Assembly: GCA_026225945.1 (NCBI GenBank)
Contig: JAMJFZ010000181.1
Span: 2,790,001-2,854,000 of the forward strand
DNA length: 64,000 nt
Source: Cricetomys ansorgei
Lineage: Eukaryota > Chordata > Mammalia > Rodentia > Nesomyidae
Reading direction: 5' to 3'
A program made the translations under genes and the position numbers. A model generated the notes under the pieces. It did no database searches. It saw nothing but the letters and a program-made list of their open reading frames with translations, and had not been told where the DNA came from. How positions within the stretch are numbered: position 1 is the first letter of the stretch; each line of letters begins with the position of its first letter. Positions 33,736 to 45,060 of this stretch are shown here, piece after piece.

Positions 33736-34936
33736 AAAATTTTCCCTATCATTCAGTTCTTATAGCAATGACAGATAAAAGTCAAGGGTCCTAAAATTCA
33801 TAAGGGATGAACAAATATGTCTATCATCTGTATACATCTTCCCTGAGGTCAGAAGAAATTTATTTTAAAATCATGTATTAGTATTTGGAAGTTTGCTGTG
33901 GGCATTTAAAGGTAAATAACTTTCGGCTGGAATCATTGCCTTCAAGAAAAAAAGAGGCCTGGTATTTGAACCCAGGAAAAACACACTTCGGATCTTTCTC
34001 GGAACAGAATTATCTGAGGAAAGAGTGAGAAAAGGAAAGAAATTAGACTAACATGAGTTGGCCGAAGTAAACATCTCCCAAATTGAAGCCCCATCGGCCT
34101 CATTGCATGTGAATAGGATTTTATTTGAAGCCATTATGAACTCTTTGGCAAAGATCTCATATGATGCTTGGATCTTCTCAGCTGCCCCTTTCCGGTTGCC
34201 TCCAGCTCATGACAGATCACCTCTGGTGATATGAATCCATCCTTCTCGATACTGAGGACATCGTCTATTTTTGTTCTGAAGGTTAGAAAATTACTTTTCC
34301 ATATTGACTCTTTATCCACCTTTCCGTTGCTCCTATTTCAATCTTGATGATGTGGACCATGGCTAATCCTTCACAGGTATGTGAACTTTCACCTATTTGA
34401 AAATTGCTACTGAGATGAAATTTGATGGAGACTTGGGTGACGTTTTCTGCTGGAGCCAAAGAAACAAACCGGATAAGAACAAGAACGGAACAGAGAGACT
34501 CAGCCCACATGCCAAGCTGCGATGCACAGGGACAAAACCACGACCTAGGTCAGAGCTCACCTTGGCAGTCCTTGACAGGGTCAGGCTTGACTCTTACATC
34601 AAATCCCCTCACTTCTCACCTCTCCACGGTAAGAACTTTCTGGATTAACACGTTAGTGCCCGGTGTATCTTTTTTTTTTTTTCATGACAGTACTCCCTTC
34701 AGGGTGAACTTTCTACCGGCTTTTCCTTCTCTCCTTACTAGGATATTTCATTTAGTCTAGAATTTTCTACAAAAGCATTTATATTAAAATCTACAAAAGT
34801 GAAATTGTTTACTGTTTGTTTGTTTACTAAAGTGAAATAAAAAGACAAATGTCTTTCTATTGATATCTTACTGTCTACCAAAGCAGCAAATTAATATTAA
34901 AAGGGAAATGATTCAGCCCACCATTGTAATTTCTTG
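33736..34936. other. No gene recognised
   Basis: Intergenic DNA. The 112-codon plus-strand frame at 34422-34760 lacks recognisable features. A T-run lies at 34671-34682. Confidence 0.4.
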
Positions 34937-35025
34937 GATTCAGGGTATAGTTTAGTGGTAGAGCACTCGGCTAGCTTGGGCAGGGTCCTGGCTGCCAACC
35001 CCAACACCGAGGGGAGAAAAAAAGG
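34937..35025 (+). mobile_element. ID-type SINE
   Basis: TTCAGGGTATAGTTTAGTGG and TAGAGCACTCGGCTAGCTTG match the ID head, followed by GGTCCTGGCTGCC and an A-rich tail (GAGAAAAAAAGGAAAAA). Confidence 0.8.
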
Positions 35026-35904
35026 AAAAATAATTCCTTATTTCTTTAAAAATATAGTCCTTTTTAACATAGTTACTGGTGCCAAAGATATTTTGGTGGG
35101 TTAAAAACTCATCGCCTATACTTTTTCCCTGAAGACAGGAGTGTGTTAAGAACAACCCTGAAGATTTCCTAAATAGCTCGCATCTGTCTGTTTCTTTGAT
35201 TCAGCACATTTCCTGATTAAGTTTATGTTTCTAGCCTTTCTCTCCTCCAAATATTTACAAACCCTTTGTACCCTCCTCTTGCTATTTGACAAAAGGCATC
35301 TCCCGGCCTGCAGGCAGCAGCGTGGGACTGCCTGTGTCCCTCTGTCCCCTTTGTGGGCACTGTGCAGCTAGCCAGACTGAGCCAGGTGGCCTCTCCAGCC
35401 CACACTGAGCTCAGTCAGGTCCTGCTCGCCTGCCTCTTCTGATAGCCTGTGAAACTGCGGCCTCTCCGCAGTTTCCAGCAGATTGAAAGGATAAGGCATA
35501 GTTTGACCTGAAGAGCAGCTGGTGATGTTTAGAGTCATTACTTCCATTTGTTTTTTTGAATTCACATTTTCAGTAGATTAGCTTTGTTTGATTGATTTTC
35601 CTTCTTTCCTGAACTCTTAATTCTTCTCCCTCACACCTGTTTCTCTTTTACCACGTGAGTTTAGATCCTCAGAAGCACTTACTGACATCTGCTTGTTCCT
35701 TGAGCACAAACGAAAAAGACAGTGTTATTGGTTTGCGCATCACTTGCCACTGGGAAAAGTCTCCTGGCTCAGATTTTTAGTTTTTATTTCTTTCTTGTGA
35801 AACATTTAATTAGCAAACACAATAATAGATTTCAGGGTTGAGACCAGCAAACTTCTTGCTCCAGGCCAAGCTCAAGAACTCTCCCTGAGTTCTAGCCTCA
35901 GGGC
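35026..35904. other. No gene recognised
   Basis: Intergenic DNA without recognisable repeats. Confidence 0.45.
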
Positions 35905-36005
35905 CCACATTTAAAAGTGGGACAAGGGGGGATCCATAGGACAACTTGGAGAGAGGGAAAGGAAGCCAGAGATGATGTAATGACGCTATAATATCAAAAA
36001 ATAAA
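35905..36005 (+). mobile_element. L1 3' end, short
   Basis: GGACAACTTGGAGAGAGGGA, then GATGATGTAATGACGCTATA and ATATCAAAAAATAAAAGAAA match the usual end of a rodent L1, truncated to about 100 bp. Confidence 0.6.
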
Positions 36006-36017
36006 AGAAATATTTTG

Positions 36018-36182
36018 TAAAAGCAACATGGTGATACGTGCTTATGATCCTCTAGATTTCACATATGCAAGAAAAAGTACAGTAGTCGTCTTTCAGAACG
36101 GAGCTTGTTTCACTTAACATGCTCTCTGCCTCCATTCAATTTCTTTGTTCTTTTTGACGGTGGAGTAAAAGTTCATCGTGAA
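36018..36182 (+). mobile_element. Old L1/HAL1-like fragment
   Basis: CCTCTAGATTTCACATATGC, AAGAAAAAGTACAGTAGTCG, GAGCTTGTTTCACTTAACAT, GCTCTCTGCCTCCATTCAAT and GGTGGAGTAAAAGTTCATCG are landmarks of old L1 3' UTR-type sequence. Confidence 0.5.
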
Positions 36183-38394
36183 CACCGCAGCATTGTCTTT
36201 ATCTACTCCGCTTCCTAGACAAATGTTCTGTTCCATCCTTGAGTCACATGTCGGTGGAGTACGAGGGAAGTACTGTAAGCCAGCTTCTACTGAGCGCTTC
36301 CCTGCAAGATGGGCCCTGTGCGAAAGGATTCATAGACACAAATCTAACCTTCACCTCTAAGACTGTATGAAGTGGGTATCATCTTCATAAGAAGCCTGAA
36401 GTACCATGAATCATCGCCTTCCTGCCTCAAAGGCTTTTGAGTATCCGCCTCACTTCCTGCAGACTAGAATACAACCTAGGTTCTGTTTTACCAGCTCTAG
36501 TCTCAAGATACCCAGTCCTGGAGACTCAGATGAAGTTATCCCGGGTTGAGGCACCCAATGCCACCAGTTGGGGAAATTTGAGATTCTACTAAGAACCACC
36601 ATTAGACCCAGGTTGCCAAGAATCAGTGAACAGACCGGGGTTTGCCTTCACTGAAAAGGTAGGTGCCTACATAGTGACTCCTCAGGGTAGAGAGAACTCT
36701 TAAAAAAAAAAAAAAAAAGAGGCCACTGGGATACCCACTGTCACACCCCAGCCTCATTTCACAGCCAGGGGTCACAGCCTTCAGGAAGGGGACTTGGAAG
36801 GAACAAAACTAAGAGTGCAGGCGTGGTACATAGCCTCCGAGCAGGAACTGAGCCTGTGACAAACTCAGCCCTTGGCAAGAGCCCAATAGGCAGGTGCAAT
36901 CAGCAAATTTCTCAGGAGACATCGGAGCAGATCCCTCAGCAAGTGCAGCTTCTAAATTTGTGCTCAGGAATGATTAATCTGTTTAAGCAAATTCCTTGAG
37001 CATAATTAAGATGCCCTAATCAAGGGAGGAGATTATTATGCAGCAGCCTTTGGCACTGATTTGGTGGCAGGAGCTCGTGACCACAAGGCCTCAGTAACTT
37101 GGCGGGGATAGTGAAGGTGACAGGGTGGCTTAGGCAGCAGGGAGGCAGGGAAGACAGGGCACTGGGAGGCCAAGAATGTTAAAGGAAGAGAAGGCTATGA
37201 AGGCTGAGAGGTCTCCAGGTCAAACAGCAGGGCTAGTGGGTGGGGCCACCTGGGCTTCGGTGTTAGGAGCTGCAGTGCTTCCTGGTAACAGGTGAGGGGA
37301 AGTGATATGACTATCCATGTCCCTGGAGGCTTCTGTGGCTGGGAAGGAATGTCAGTATCCTGTGGACAGTGTTGCAGAGAGTGACTGGTTTAGGACATGG
37401 ACATGTGGTCACCTTTTGAGGGAGCACCTTCTTCTCTGGGAAAATAGACTACGATGTACAAGGCACATCTCTGACCTTTAGTGGGGGATAGAATCATGTC
37501 CTCAGCCCAGATAACTCCAGAGCCAGGGCTTCACATGGAACTTGGGCTTGTTCCCATTTTAGCTAGTCACATACAAAGGGAGGGATGCCCTGATCTCCCC
37601 CCTGGCCCAGGTATCAAATTTCAGTTAATAGGTAGATTCCACTTTACCAAGCAGTGTGACCCACTGTGGTGGGTTCTGGCTTGCTGAGGGTTAGGGGAAC
37701 AAGAAACACAGAGGAAAGCTGGGGAGAGTGAGATGAAGAGTACTGTGTATAACACTCATTAAAGGGTGTCATGTGCCAACTGCCCCGACACCCTCATTGT
37801 CATCCTCATGAGTTACTATGGGCTTCTCCACGGCATAGATCTGACCTTCTAGACCCGGTGTTCAAATCAGATGCCTCAGGCCAGGCTTCAGTCTCTGATG
37901 GAAACGTACAGCTCTCGGTTGGCTCGCTAATTTCCTTCTTAACCCACATGAGACCGATTAAATTAAGCACTCTTGAAACTTGGGCTCTTGAAACAGAAAC
38001 GATTCACAGGGCTGCGTGGTCAGAATAGGAAAGAGGGTACTGAATCCACTCCTTTTCTTCGGTAGTCCTAGAGACTGGAGCTAGTTACCTAGGGGGCTCC
38101 ACTGACATGCAGGGTCCCTGGGAGTCAAATAAGGGTTAGTGACATAGAGACAGAGGATGCAGAGGCATGTGGGACTTGGCAGGTAGCATCCCTGCAGGTG
38201 TTGGCATCTCTGACCTGCCCAACAGTTCAGTTCCAGCTCCATACTTACCTCCTGCCCTGTAACATGTGTTCATGGTTTCTGGATTTGGAGGCTGAGCTTG
38301 AGTAGAGGGAAGTGGAGTTGGGTAAGATGCAGTATCAGTATGTTAAAGATAACCTTTCTTCCTTCCTTCCTCCCCTCCTCCCTTCCTTCTCTTT
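36183..38394. other. No gene recognised; TAAT-rich segment inside
   Basis: Intergenic DNA with an A-run at 36702-36718. The part 36940-37060 has four TAAT-core sites in about 80 bp and may be a regulatory element (see findings). Confidence 0.4.
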
Positions 38395-38478
38395 CTTCTC
38401 AGTATTGGAGTTAAAACCCTGGACCACGTACATATTAAGCAAGCACTCTGTCACTGACAAACATCCTTGGTCCATAGT
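38395..38478 (-). mobile_element. ID-type SINE, antisense
   Basis: CAGTATTGGAGTTAAAACCC, ATTAAGCAAGCACTCTGTCA and CTGACAAACATCCTTGGTCC form the reverse of an ID body. The preceding CCTTCCTTCCTCCC tract (38358-38392) is the reverse of its purine-rich tail. Confidence 0.65.
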
Positions 38479-40165
38479 CATAAGTTTCTAGGAAGTCAGA
38501 GTAGGTCCACAGCTGTCAGAGAAAGGGAGCATATTACTCACAGGAGCTCCCAATTGTTCTTTGGAAGCTGTGCCTATGTAGGTACCCTTTTTCCCTATTG
38601 TGAGATGAGCTGCAACAAGAGCAGCAGATCCTCTAAGATTCCCGCCTCCCTGTCCCTCCTTGAACAACCTCCACTGTCCAGCTCAAGGGTCCTTAGAGCA
38701 GCTTCACTATCCTGACTCCCATTAAAATGTTTCATCAGGCTTGATGACTAATACTGAAGATAGATTCCAGCTCCCTAAAGAGTATAGCATGGAACAATGT
38801 CAACAGCATTATGCTCTGCAAACACAAGATATGTTTAACTCAAATATTTAAATACAGATCTGTTTTGGTGCTGAGTGCAGATGAAAATGCTCTGCTGCCT
38901 GTCAGGGGTGAGAGCTAGTAAACATGATCAACAGTGTTAAATGAAACACAAACATTTTCCTCTAGAAAATTCTATCAGAGTCTCGTGTAGTGACCTTGAT
39001 TATTTCTGAAATTGGCTGTTGTGTGTTGACTCCTTCTTGGCCCCTCCAATGGGATAACTCTCCCTCCCCACATTTAGTGGGATAGCTCATCTCCTGAAGT
39101 ATGAATCTGTCTCCAGTCCAGGAAACTGAAAAGACTTGATGGGTACTAGTGACAGCATCTCTGTGTGCCCAAGTCAGAACCCAGTGTTGTCAGGGTAACA
39201 AAAACATGTGGTCCTTCTGGAGTCTTGGAATCTGGGATTGAACTAACTGACACATACCAGCTGATAAGAGCCTTACAGCAAGCCAGATACACCCTAGGCT
39301 AAATGAAGAGTCTTGGAAGCATGAAAAAATTATGACTTCACTCCAGCTCTATATTTCAAAACAACGTGTTGCCATGCAAAATCACTCCAGGCTCTTTTGA
39401 TGCCATCAAGGAATGTGTCTTCTACTTGCCTTCCTGCCCCAATCTCTACCTCTCTCCATCTTGCTGTGTTGGGTTCCCTGCACTGATGGGATATTTCAGT
39501 AAGATCTGCAGCTGTCAGTGAGGCTGGGACAGCAGGAGTATGTGGGAGGGGGGTGAAGTCAGTGTCATGGGGGGAGGGGAGGAGAAGAGGGAGCTGGTAT
39601 GATCCTCCGATTACCCCCTCTTATCTTTCCAGGCTCTGGTTACCCTGAAGACCTCACTCTTCAGGCCTAGGGCTATAAGATCTGGTCTTAGGCACCACAC
39701 TTTCTTTTATGGCTTCCTGCTTTGGCTTGGTAAATAATTCGTTTATAGAACTCACGTTTGCACTGTTCAACTGTATCATCTGCCTCCTGTCTAATACAAT
39801 ATTGATAAGGTTCAGGACACACTATCCTGAAATGTGGCATCTCTGCATAATAAATATTTTAAGCTAAAGAAAGTTGAGAAGGTTTTGGAAGCAAGGGTGT
39901 TGCTCTCCCTTGCTTTCTCTCTTGAAGCAGGTAAAAGACCTGGGCAAATTCCTGACTTCATTCCGAAGCAGGTCATAAGGTCCTCGTGTGGAATAGGTCC
40001 TTCATAAATGGGAGGGAAAGTGCAGCTTTACTCTAAAGATGAGAGTCCCCGAGAATATGAACCAGTGGGCCTTGCTGAGAACCCTCCTCCAAGTGTACTG
40101 TCATGAGATCAAATCCTTTCTGACCTATCAAATTGTTACTGAGGTTGGGGTCTAGAGCCAGCATT
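38479..40165. other. No gene recognised
   Basis: Intergenic DNA with no coding frames of interest. Confidence 0.45.
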
Positions 40166-41077
40166 TGTAGTTCTTGGCCTCTTATCCAAAGAATTGAAAA
40201 TAAGCACTCACTGAGATTTTAAAGGAAGTAAAATTTTCAGCAAAGTGATAGTGCAGATCTAAGAGGGGATGTATCAAGATTGACAGGGGGCCACAAGAGT
40301 GAGAGTACTCAGAGGCCCAGAGTATTGTTCCGGGCTTCTTTTTGTTGGATTCAAGAGGAGTTCATTTGTAAGGGCCATTGTTTGGTGGTTTCTCTATTTT
40401 ACTTTATTTTATTTATTTATTTTGGTTTTTCGAGACAGGGTTTCTCTGTTTTACCTCTGGCTATCCTGGAACTCACTCTGTAGAGCAAGCTGGCCTTGAA
40501 TTCACAGAGATCCACCTGCCTCTGCCTCCCAAGTGCTGGAATCAAAGGTGCGCACCATCTCCACCCCACCCAGCTCTCTATTTTAATTGATAGATCAGGT
40601 TATATAGTCATTTCTCTACTGTGCATGTCCCTTCCCATAATGCATCTGATTTTAATCATGTATTCCCCGTTGTGCATAGGTATAAGAGGGTAAGCAGAGG
40701 AGTCTCCTTAAAAAGTTTAAAGGACACAGTTTTGCTTACTGTCCATGCACCCCAAACCAGTCCAGGCCAGAGTAGTCCTTCTATTCTTCATACTCAGATT
40801 GTTGGAAATATTCTTCAATACTGTCTAAATTTGATTGTCATCAATGGTAGGGAACCTTGTATAATTGTTCAGGGATGGAAGTATGTGTAGCCAGGTGCAA
40901 GGTGCAGAGGGTTCTGGGGTTGTTAGGTGCAGTGTTCAGAGAGGGGTACATGTGCCTGGTTCATGCAGGTGAAGGAATTAGTAAGTGCATTCTTATGAGA
41001 GAGGTTTGTGCATAACTCAAAGTAAAGGGGGTTCCCAGGGTACTAATCTATCTCTTATGCTTTTCTTGCCTCAAAAT
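40166..41077 (+). mobile_element. LTR-like repeat, copy B, split by a B1
   Basis: It begins near TGTAGTTCTTGGCCTCTTAT and follows copy A (19742-20510) with many ordered matches: CATAATGCATCTGATTTTAA, GGTTCTGGGGTTGTTAGGTG, GGGTACTAATCTATCTCTTA. A B1 at 40402-40574 interrupts it. The borders are approximate. Confidence 0.6.
40402..40574 (-). mobile_element. B1 SINE, antisense, with target duplication
   Basis: GAGACAGGGTTTCTCTGTTT, CCTGGAACTCACTCTGTAGA, GAGATCCACCTGCCTCTGCC and TCCCAAGTGCTGGAATCAAA read as a full B1 on the minus strand. An exact 11-bp duplication TCTCTATTTTA flanks it at 40391-40401 and 40575-40585. Confidence 0.95.
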
Positions 41078-41699
41078 GCCTTCATGGTGGTCCTTCTTCA
41101 TCACACCTGGATAAAAACACACAGGCTTAACTATTTCATTTTTCATTTCCTCACGAAGGCTCTCCTGTTACCTAAGATTTAATATTCAGTAAGTTTGTGT
41201 GCTTTTCTCTTATACTCTGTCAAATTATATGAGAGGCCTCAGCTGTGAGCATAGAGTGCATAGTGAAAAATACTTTTCTTCCTCTACAATATCAAATATT
41301 GAATTACGCCCAACCCGTTTCTTCTGATGCCTCAACTTTGTGGCTGCTTTAACAGTAGACCGAGTTTTTCTGCAGTAATCCAGCCCTTCCGGAAGGGCCA
41401 GTTTGGACTGCAAGAAACAGACAATGAACTTCATATGCAAGAACATCTACCCTATGTCCTTACTCAGGAGTAGAAGCTGCTGATAACCCACGTGGGAGCT
41501 CAGGACAAGAGTATTAGAGAGCCAAGCAGGCTCCACTTTTCATGCCAAAATTCAAAGAGTAATTACGGTTTCTACTGTGGTGTTATAGAAGTCCATAAAG
41601 CTTTTATTACCAAAAAAAAAAAAAATCTAATTGAATAAAATGATTTGGATTTCAGCGTTGCAGCTGGAGCTGCCTAAAACCCAAGCAGCTGAGCACTGC
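41078..41699. other. No gene recognised
   Basis: A minus-strand frame at 41225-41446 (73 codons, lysine/arginine-rich in the middle) has no match I recognise. An A-run lies at 41612-41625. Confidence 0.4.
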
Positions 41700-41930
41700 T
41701 GTGAGGGATTTTCTTGATTGAATCATTCGAAGGGAGAAGACTTACCCCAAATATGGATCACACCTTCCCACAGTGAGCAGGGCCCTTCCGCATCAATCGT
41801 CAATGAAGAAAACGCACCACAGGCTTGTCCGCGGGGCGATCTGGTGGGAACATTTTCTCAGTTCAAGTTCCCTCTGCTAAAATGACTCCAGTTTGTGTGA
41901 ACTTGTCATAAAACTAGTCATTACAGAGTG
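41700..41930 (-). mobile_element. Rodent ERVL-like LTR, antisense
   Basis: CACCACAGGCTTGTCCGCGG, CATTTTCTCAGTTCAAGTTC, AATGACTCCAGTTTGTGTGA and ACTTGTCATAAAACTAGTCA are the reverse of the 5' end of the family seen at 8012-8300. Confidence 0.65.
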
Positions 41931-41967
41931 AAGTAGACCTGCTCTCAAAACAGACTCGGGGTAAAAA

Positions 41968-42090
41968 GCCAGGCATGGTGGTGCATGCCTGTAATCCCAG
42001 CCCTTAGGAAGTGGAGGCAGGGCTGTTAGGAATTCAAAATTAGACTAATTATGTAGGGTGTCTGAAGACAACCTGAGTTATATGACAGGT
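41968..42090 (+). mobile_element. B1-type SINE
   Basis: GCCAGGCATGGTGGTGCATG, CCTGTAATCCCAGCCCTTAG and GTGGAGGCAGGGCTGTTAGG are followed by a diverged 3' half. Confidence 0.8.
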
Positions 42091-42915
42091 ACTTCTCAGA
42101 TTTTTTTTCTCTAGGTCTCAATAAGTGTCATATTATACCCAAATGAACAGGCTTATGTGTTGGTGAATGCAAAGCCAAAAGCGGCATGGCCAGGACATCA
42201 AAGGATAGGGAAAGAAGCGTCACCTGCAGTGGACACGGAAAGTCATTTCTAAGGCAAAGCACTCAATGAAGCCGGGCTTTTGTTCAGGCTGCCTCTACAT
42301 ATCTACATAGGGGTGAGCCCATTCTTCCAACATGCTCAGGCTAACGTCAAAATATAAAAAGAAAAGATAGTAGACACACTGGGGAAAGGGTGATGTGTGT
42401 GTGTGTGTGTGTGTTTAGATCAAAGTCTCAGAGGACATGTTAAAGTGATGGACAGAAATGTTCTGGGCATGCTCAGCTTGCACTGGAAGGTTGTAGCTGA
42501 AAATAAAGAGAAGGAGACTTTGGAGGGGCATTGATGGGGGAGTCTACCTCTGGAGGTGCTGCTTTGCTTCGTCACTAACCATATTAGCACACCTGTCATG
42601 AGGTGGGTGTCACAGTGGCGAGGTTTGTCATTCTTTGCTGTGGTGCTGAAACACTGCTATGGAGCAGGTAAACATGGGGTACAGACCAACAAGACTCGTG
42701 AAGATGAAGCTTGGACTCCCAGAATCCTACTTTTTATCAGAGATGAAGTTCCAACACCTGCACAAACCTGGTTGCTCCTCCAGAGGATGGCAACTCATTT
42801 AGAGATGTGTTCACTAGTCATTTTTATATCTGGGCCAATAGTTGACCAATAATTTATTTTTCCCCTTCAAAGTGAGGGTAAAAAAACAGCCTTGTTGAGT
42901 TCCCCGAAAAAGAAA
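42091..42915. other. No gene recognised
   Basis: Intergenic DNA. The 98-codon plus-strand frame at 42556-42852 has no recognisable features. Confidence 0.4.
42393..42415. repeat. (GT)n microsatellite
   Basis: A short GT run. Confidence 0.9.
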
Positions 42916-42956
42916 GTGTTTTGTTTTTGTTTTTTGTTTTTGTTTTTGTTTTTAAA

Positions 42957-43131
42957 AAGCCAGGTGGTGGTAGCTCATGCCTTTAATCCCAGCACTCAGG
43001 AAGCAGAGGCAGGTGGATCTCTGTGAGTTTTGAGGCCAGCGTGGTTGACAGAGTGAGTTCCAGGATAGCCAGAGTTACAACAGAGAAACCCTGTCTCAAA
43101 AAAACAGAACAAACAAAACAAAAACAAAAAC
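42957..43131 (+). mobile_element. B1 SINE, full length
   Basis: AGCCAGGTGGTGGTAGCTCA, TGCCTTTAATCCCAGCACTC, GGAAGCAGAGGCAGGTGGAT, GTTCCAGGATAGCCAGAGTT and GAAACCCTGTCTC are followed by an AAAAAC-rich tail. A GTTTTT-rich tract (42917-42953) lies directly before it. Confidence 0.95.
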
Positions 43132-43502
43132 CCTTGGTTTATCAAGTTTATTAATGTCAATGAGAAAGAAAACATGGCTTTTCAGTTGCTTATTTGTTCC
43201 TCTTTGGTGATATTTAAGAAATAGATCCTTAGAGGGGGTACAGACAGACACGAAAAACAGCTTCTAACATGCTATGGCACAGTAGATATAGAACTGTGGA
43301 GACAAAAACATTTTGGATTTCAAAAGGCCAGTCAGAGAGGACTGAAATGTTCTCAGCACAAAGAAATAGGGCTTAAGCTGATGCATGTTCATAATACGCA
43401 GTGTACACAGGTGCAAATCTACATGATACATCACACAACTCACCCACAGACGTGCACAACTTTTAAATGGCAAGTAAGATCTAAAAATAATTAGAAAAAC
43501 AC

Positions 43503-43655
43503 CCAGGTGTGCATGGTGCCTCACAACTGTAATCTTAACATATTTGTATCCTAGCACAGTGGAGGCAGAGGCAGAAGGACTGCCAAGAATTCTGGGCTCC
43601 ATAGTGAGGTCCCGGACAGCCTGGTCTACAGAATGGAGGCCCTGTTGAAAAGAAA
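43503..43655 (+). mobile_element. B1 SINE, diverged
   Basis: AGGTGTGCATGGTGCCTCAC, GGAGGCAGAGGCAGAAGGAC and GACAGCCTGGTCTACAGAAT are B1 landmarks, with an A/G-rich tail that runs into GGAA units to about 43730. Confidence 0.75.
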
Positions 43656-43730
43656 GAAAGGCAAATAGAAGAAACAGGAGGAGGAAAGCAGGAAGGAAGA
43701 AGGAAGAAGGAAGGGGGGAAAGAGAGACAG

Positions 43731-44957
43731 AGTGCTGCCTTTAGGCTCAGTGGAGGAAGCATTTCCTGGGCTCCCCAGATTTTCTGGAGGAGGCTTTGGC
43801 ACATTTCTTGAGCCACACAGGGCCCCCTGGGAAGCTGCGTGAACTCTTCATGCAGAAAGCTACTCTCCCAGAGGTGTGGGTCTTGCTGACCGCAGCACTG
43901 GGCACTCTGGGCTTCAGCCTTGGCATTGGGAATACAAAGATCCGAATGGAGTGGCAAATGGTACGGGTGACATCAACAGGATCTGGCAGCATTTGCTAAA
44001 GATAATTCGAGAGAAAGAGTCAAGTTGACAGCCTTTCTTTCGCAGCAAAATTGCGTGGCTCTGGTGCTATGTAGTTTCTGGCTCCCCTGCCTAAATGAGT
44101 ATCGCAGGGATTCCAGTGGGGCTGTTCACACAAGTGCAGCAAGCTGACTCTTTGATAACAAGCTGGGGTTGCAAAGCACTCCGATGACACTCAAGAACCT
44201 TCCAGTGGAGACATTTCCTTCACACCCCATTCTCCAGGGGAAGTTCTCAGGGAACAGTGCCCTTCTTTAGAAGCTTATTTACATTCATTGAGCTAATGGG
44301 TTTTGTCCAGTAATACATTTAAATTGCTTTCCATTCTAGAGTTATGCTCATGATCACGTTTCCAAATGTGACTTCTTTTCCTCTGTGCACACAGCAATTT
44401 CCTCAAGTGTTGGACGAGAGCATTGTCCTTTTGAAACCGTTTGAAACAGACCTGGTTTCAGCATTCTGAGGAGAGTATTTGCTGGCTGATGATCGCAGCC
44501 AAGTGCAATGTTGAAAAGAACGGAAGCCATCCTGGGCTTGCTTCCTCTCTCTGGTTCCCCAGAGCCCTTATTGCAGGCATCACTGCTCATATTGATCTGG
44601 GGGAAGGCCCCTGAGGCCATAAGAGTCCCAAGTAAGCTGTAGGAAGGGCGAGGAGGTTGAGGAGACCGTATCTTCAGTGGTTTATAAGCAGAACCACATT
44701 TACCTTGTACGGGTATCACAAAAAAGGCCGTTTAGGCATGAACAGAATTAGGTTTGTTCAACCTTGCAGAGCGATTGCTCAGTAAGCTGGCAGCTCATGA
44801 CCGACGGAGGGAGAAGAGAAGATTGTTTTAAAATTGGAGAAGGTGGATGAGGCTGGTGAGTGAAATTGAAGCATATGTAATCCTGTTTAAACACCTCGGG
44901 TCATTAGTGCAACATGGGTGCTTAGAAGTCTTAGCTTTATGAGAAAAACAAAGACTG
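43731..44957. other. No gene recognised
   Basis: Several 80-140-codon frames occur on both strands (for example minus 44354-44719), without recognisable domains or splice structure. Confidence 0.4.
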
Positions 44958-45060
44958 GCTTGTGATGCCGCTCAGCGGTAGAAAACTTTCCCAGCATGCA
45001 CTGGACTCTGTGTTTGGCCTCCAGCATTGCCAAAGCAAAGCAAATAGCAAAGATAAGGAA
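44958..45060 (+). mobile_element. ID-like SINE
   Basis: TGATGCCGCTCAGCGGTAGA and CCAGCATGCACTGGACTCTG with TTGGCCTCCAGC give a tRNA-like head, followed by an AAAGCAAAGCAAA tail. Confidence 0.65.

Noticed and set aside
43535..43957. 140-codon minus-strand frame
   Set aside because: Part of it is the reverse of a B1 and a GGAA tail; the rest has no family features.
44354..44719. 121-codon minus-strand frame
   Set aside because: No recognised motif, no promoter or poly(A) context and no intron signals; treated as chance.
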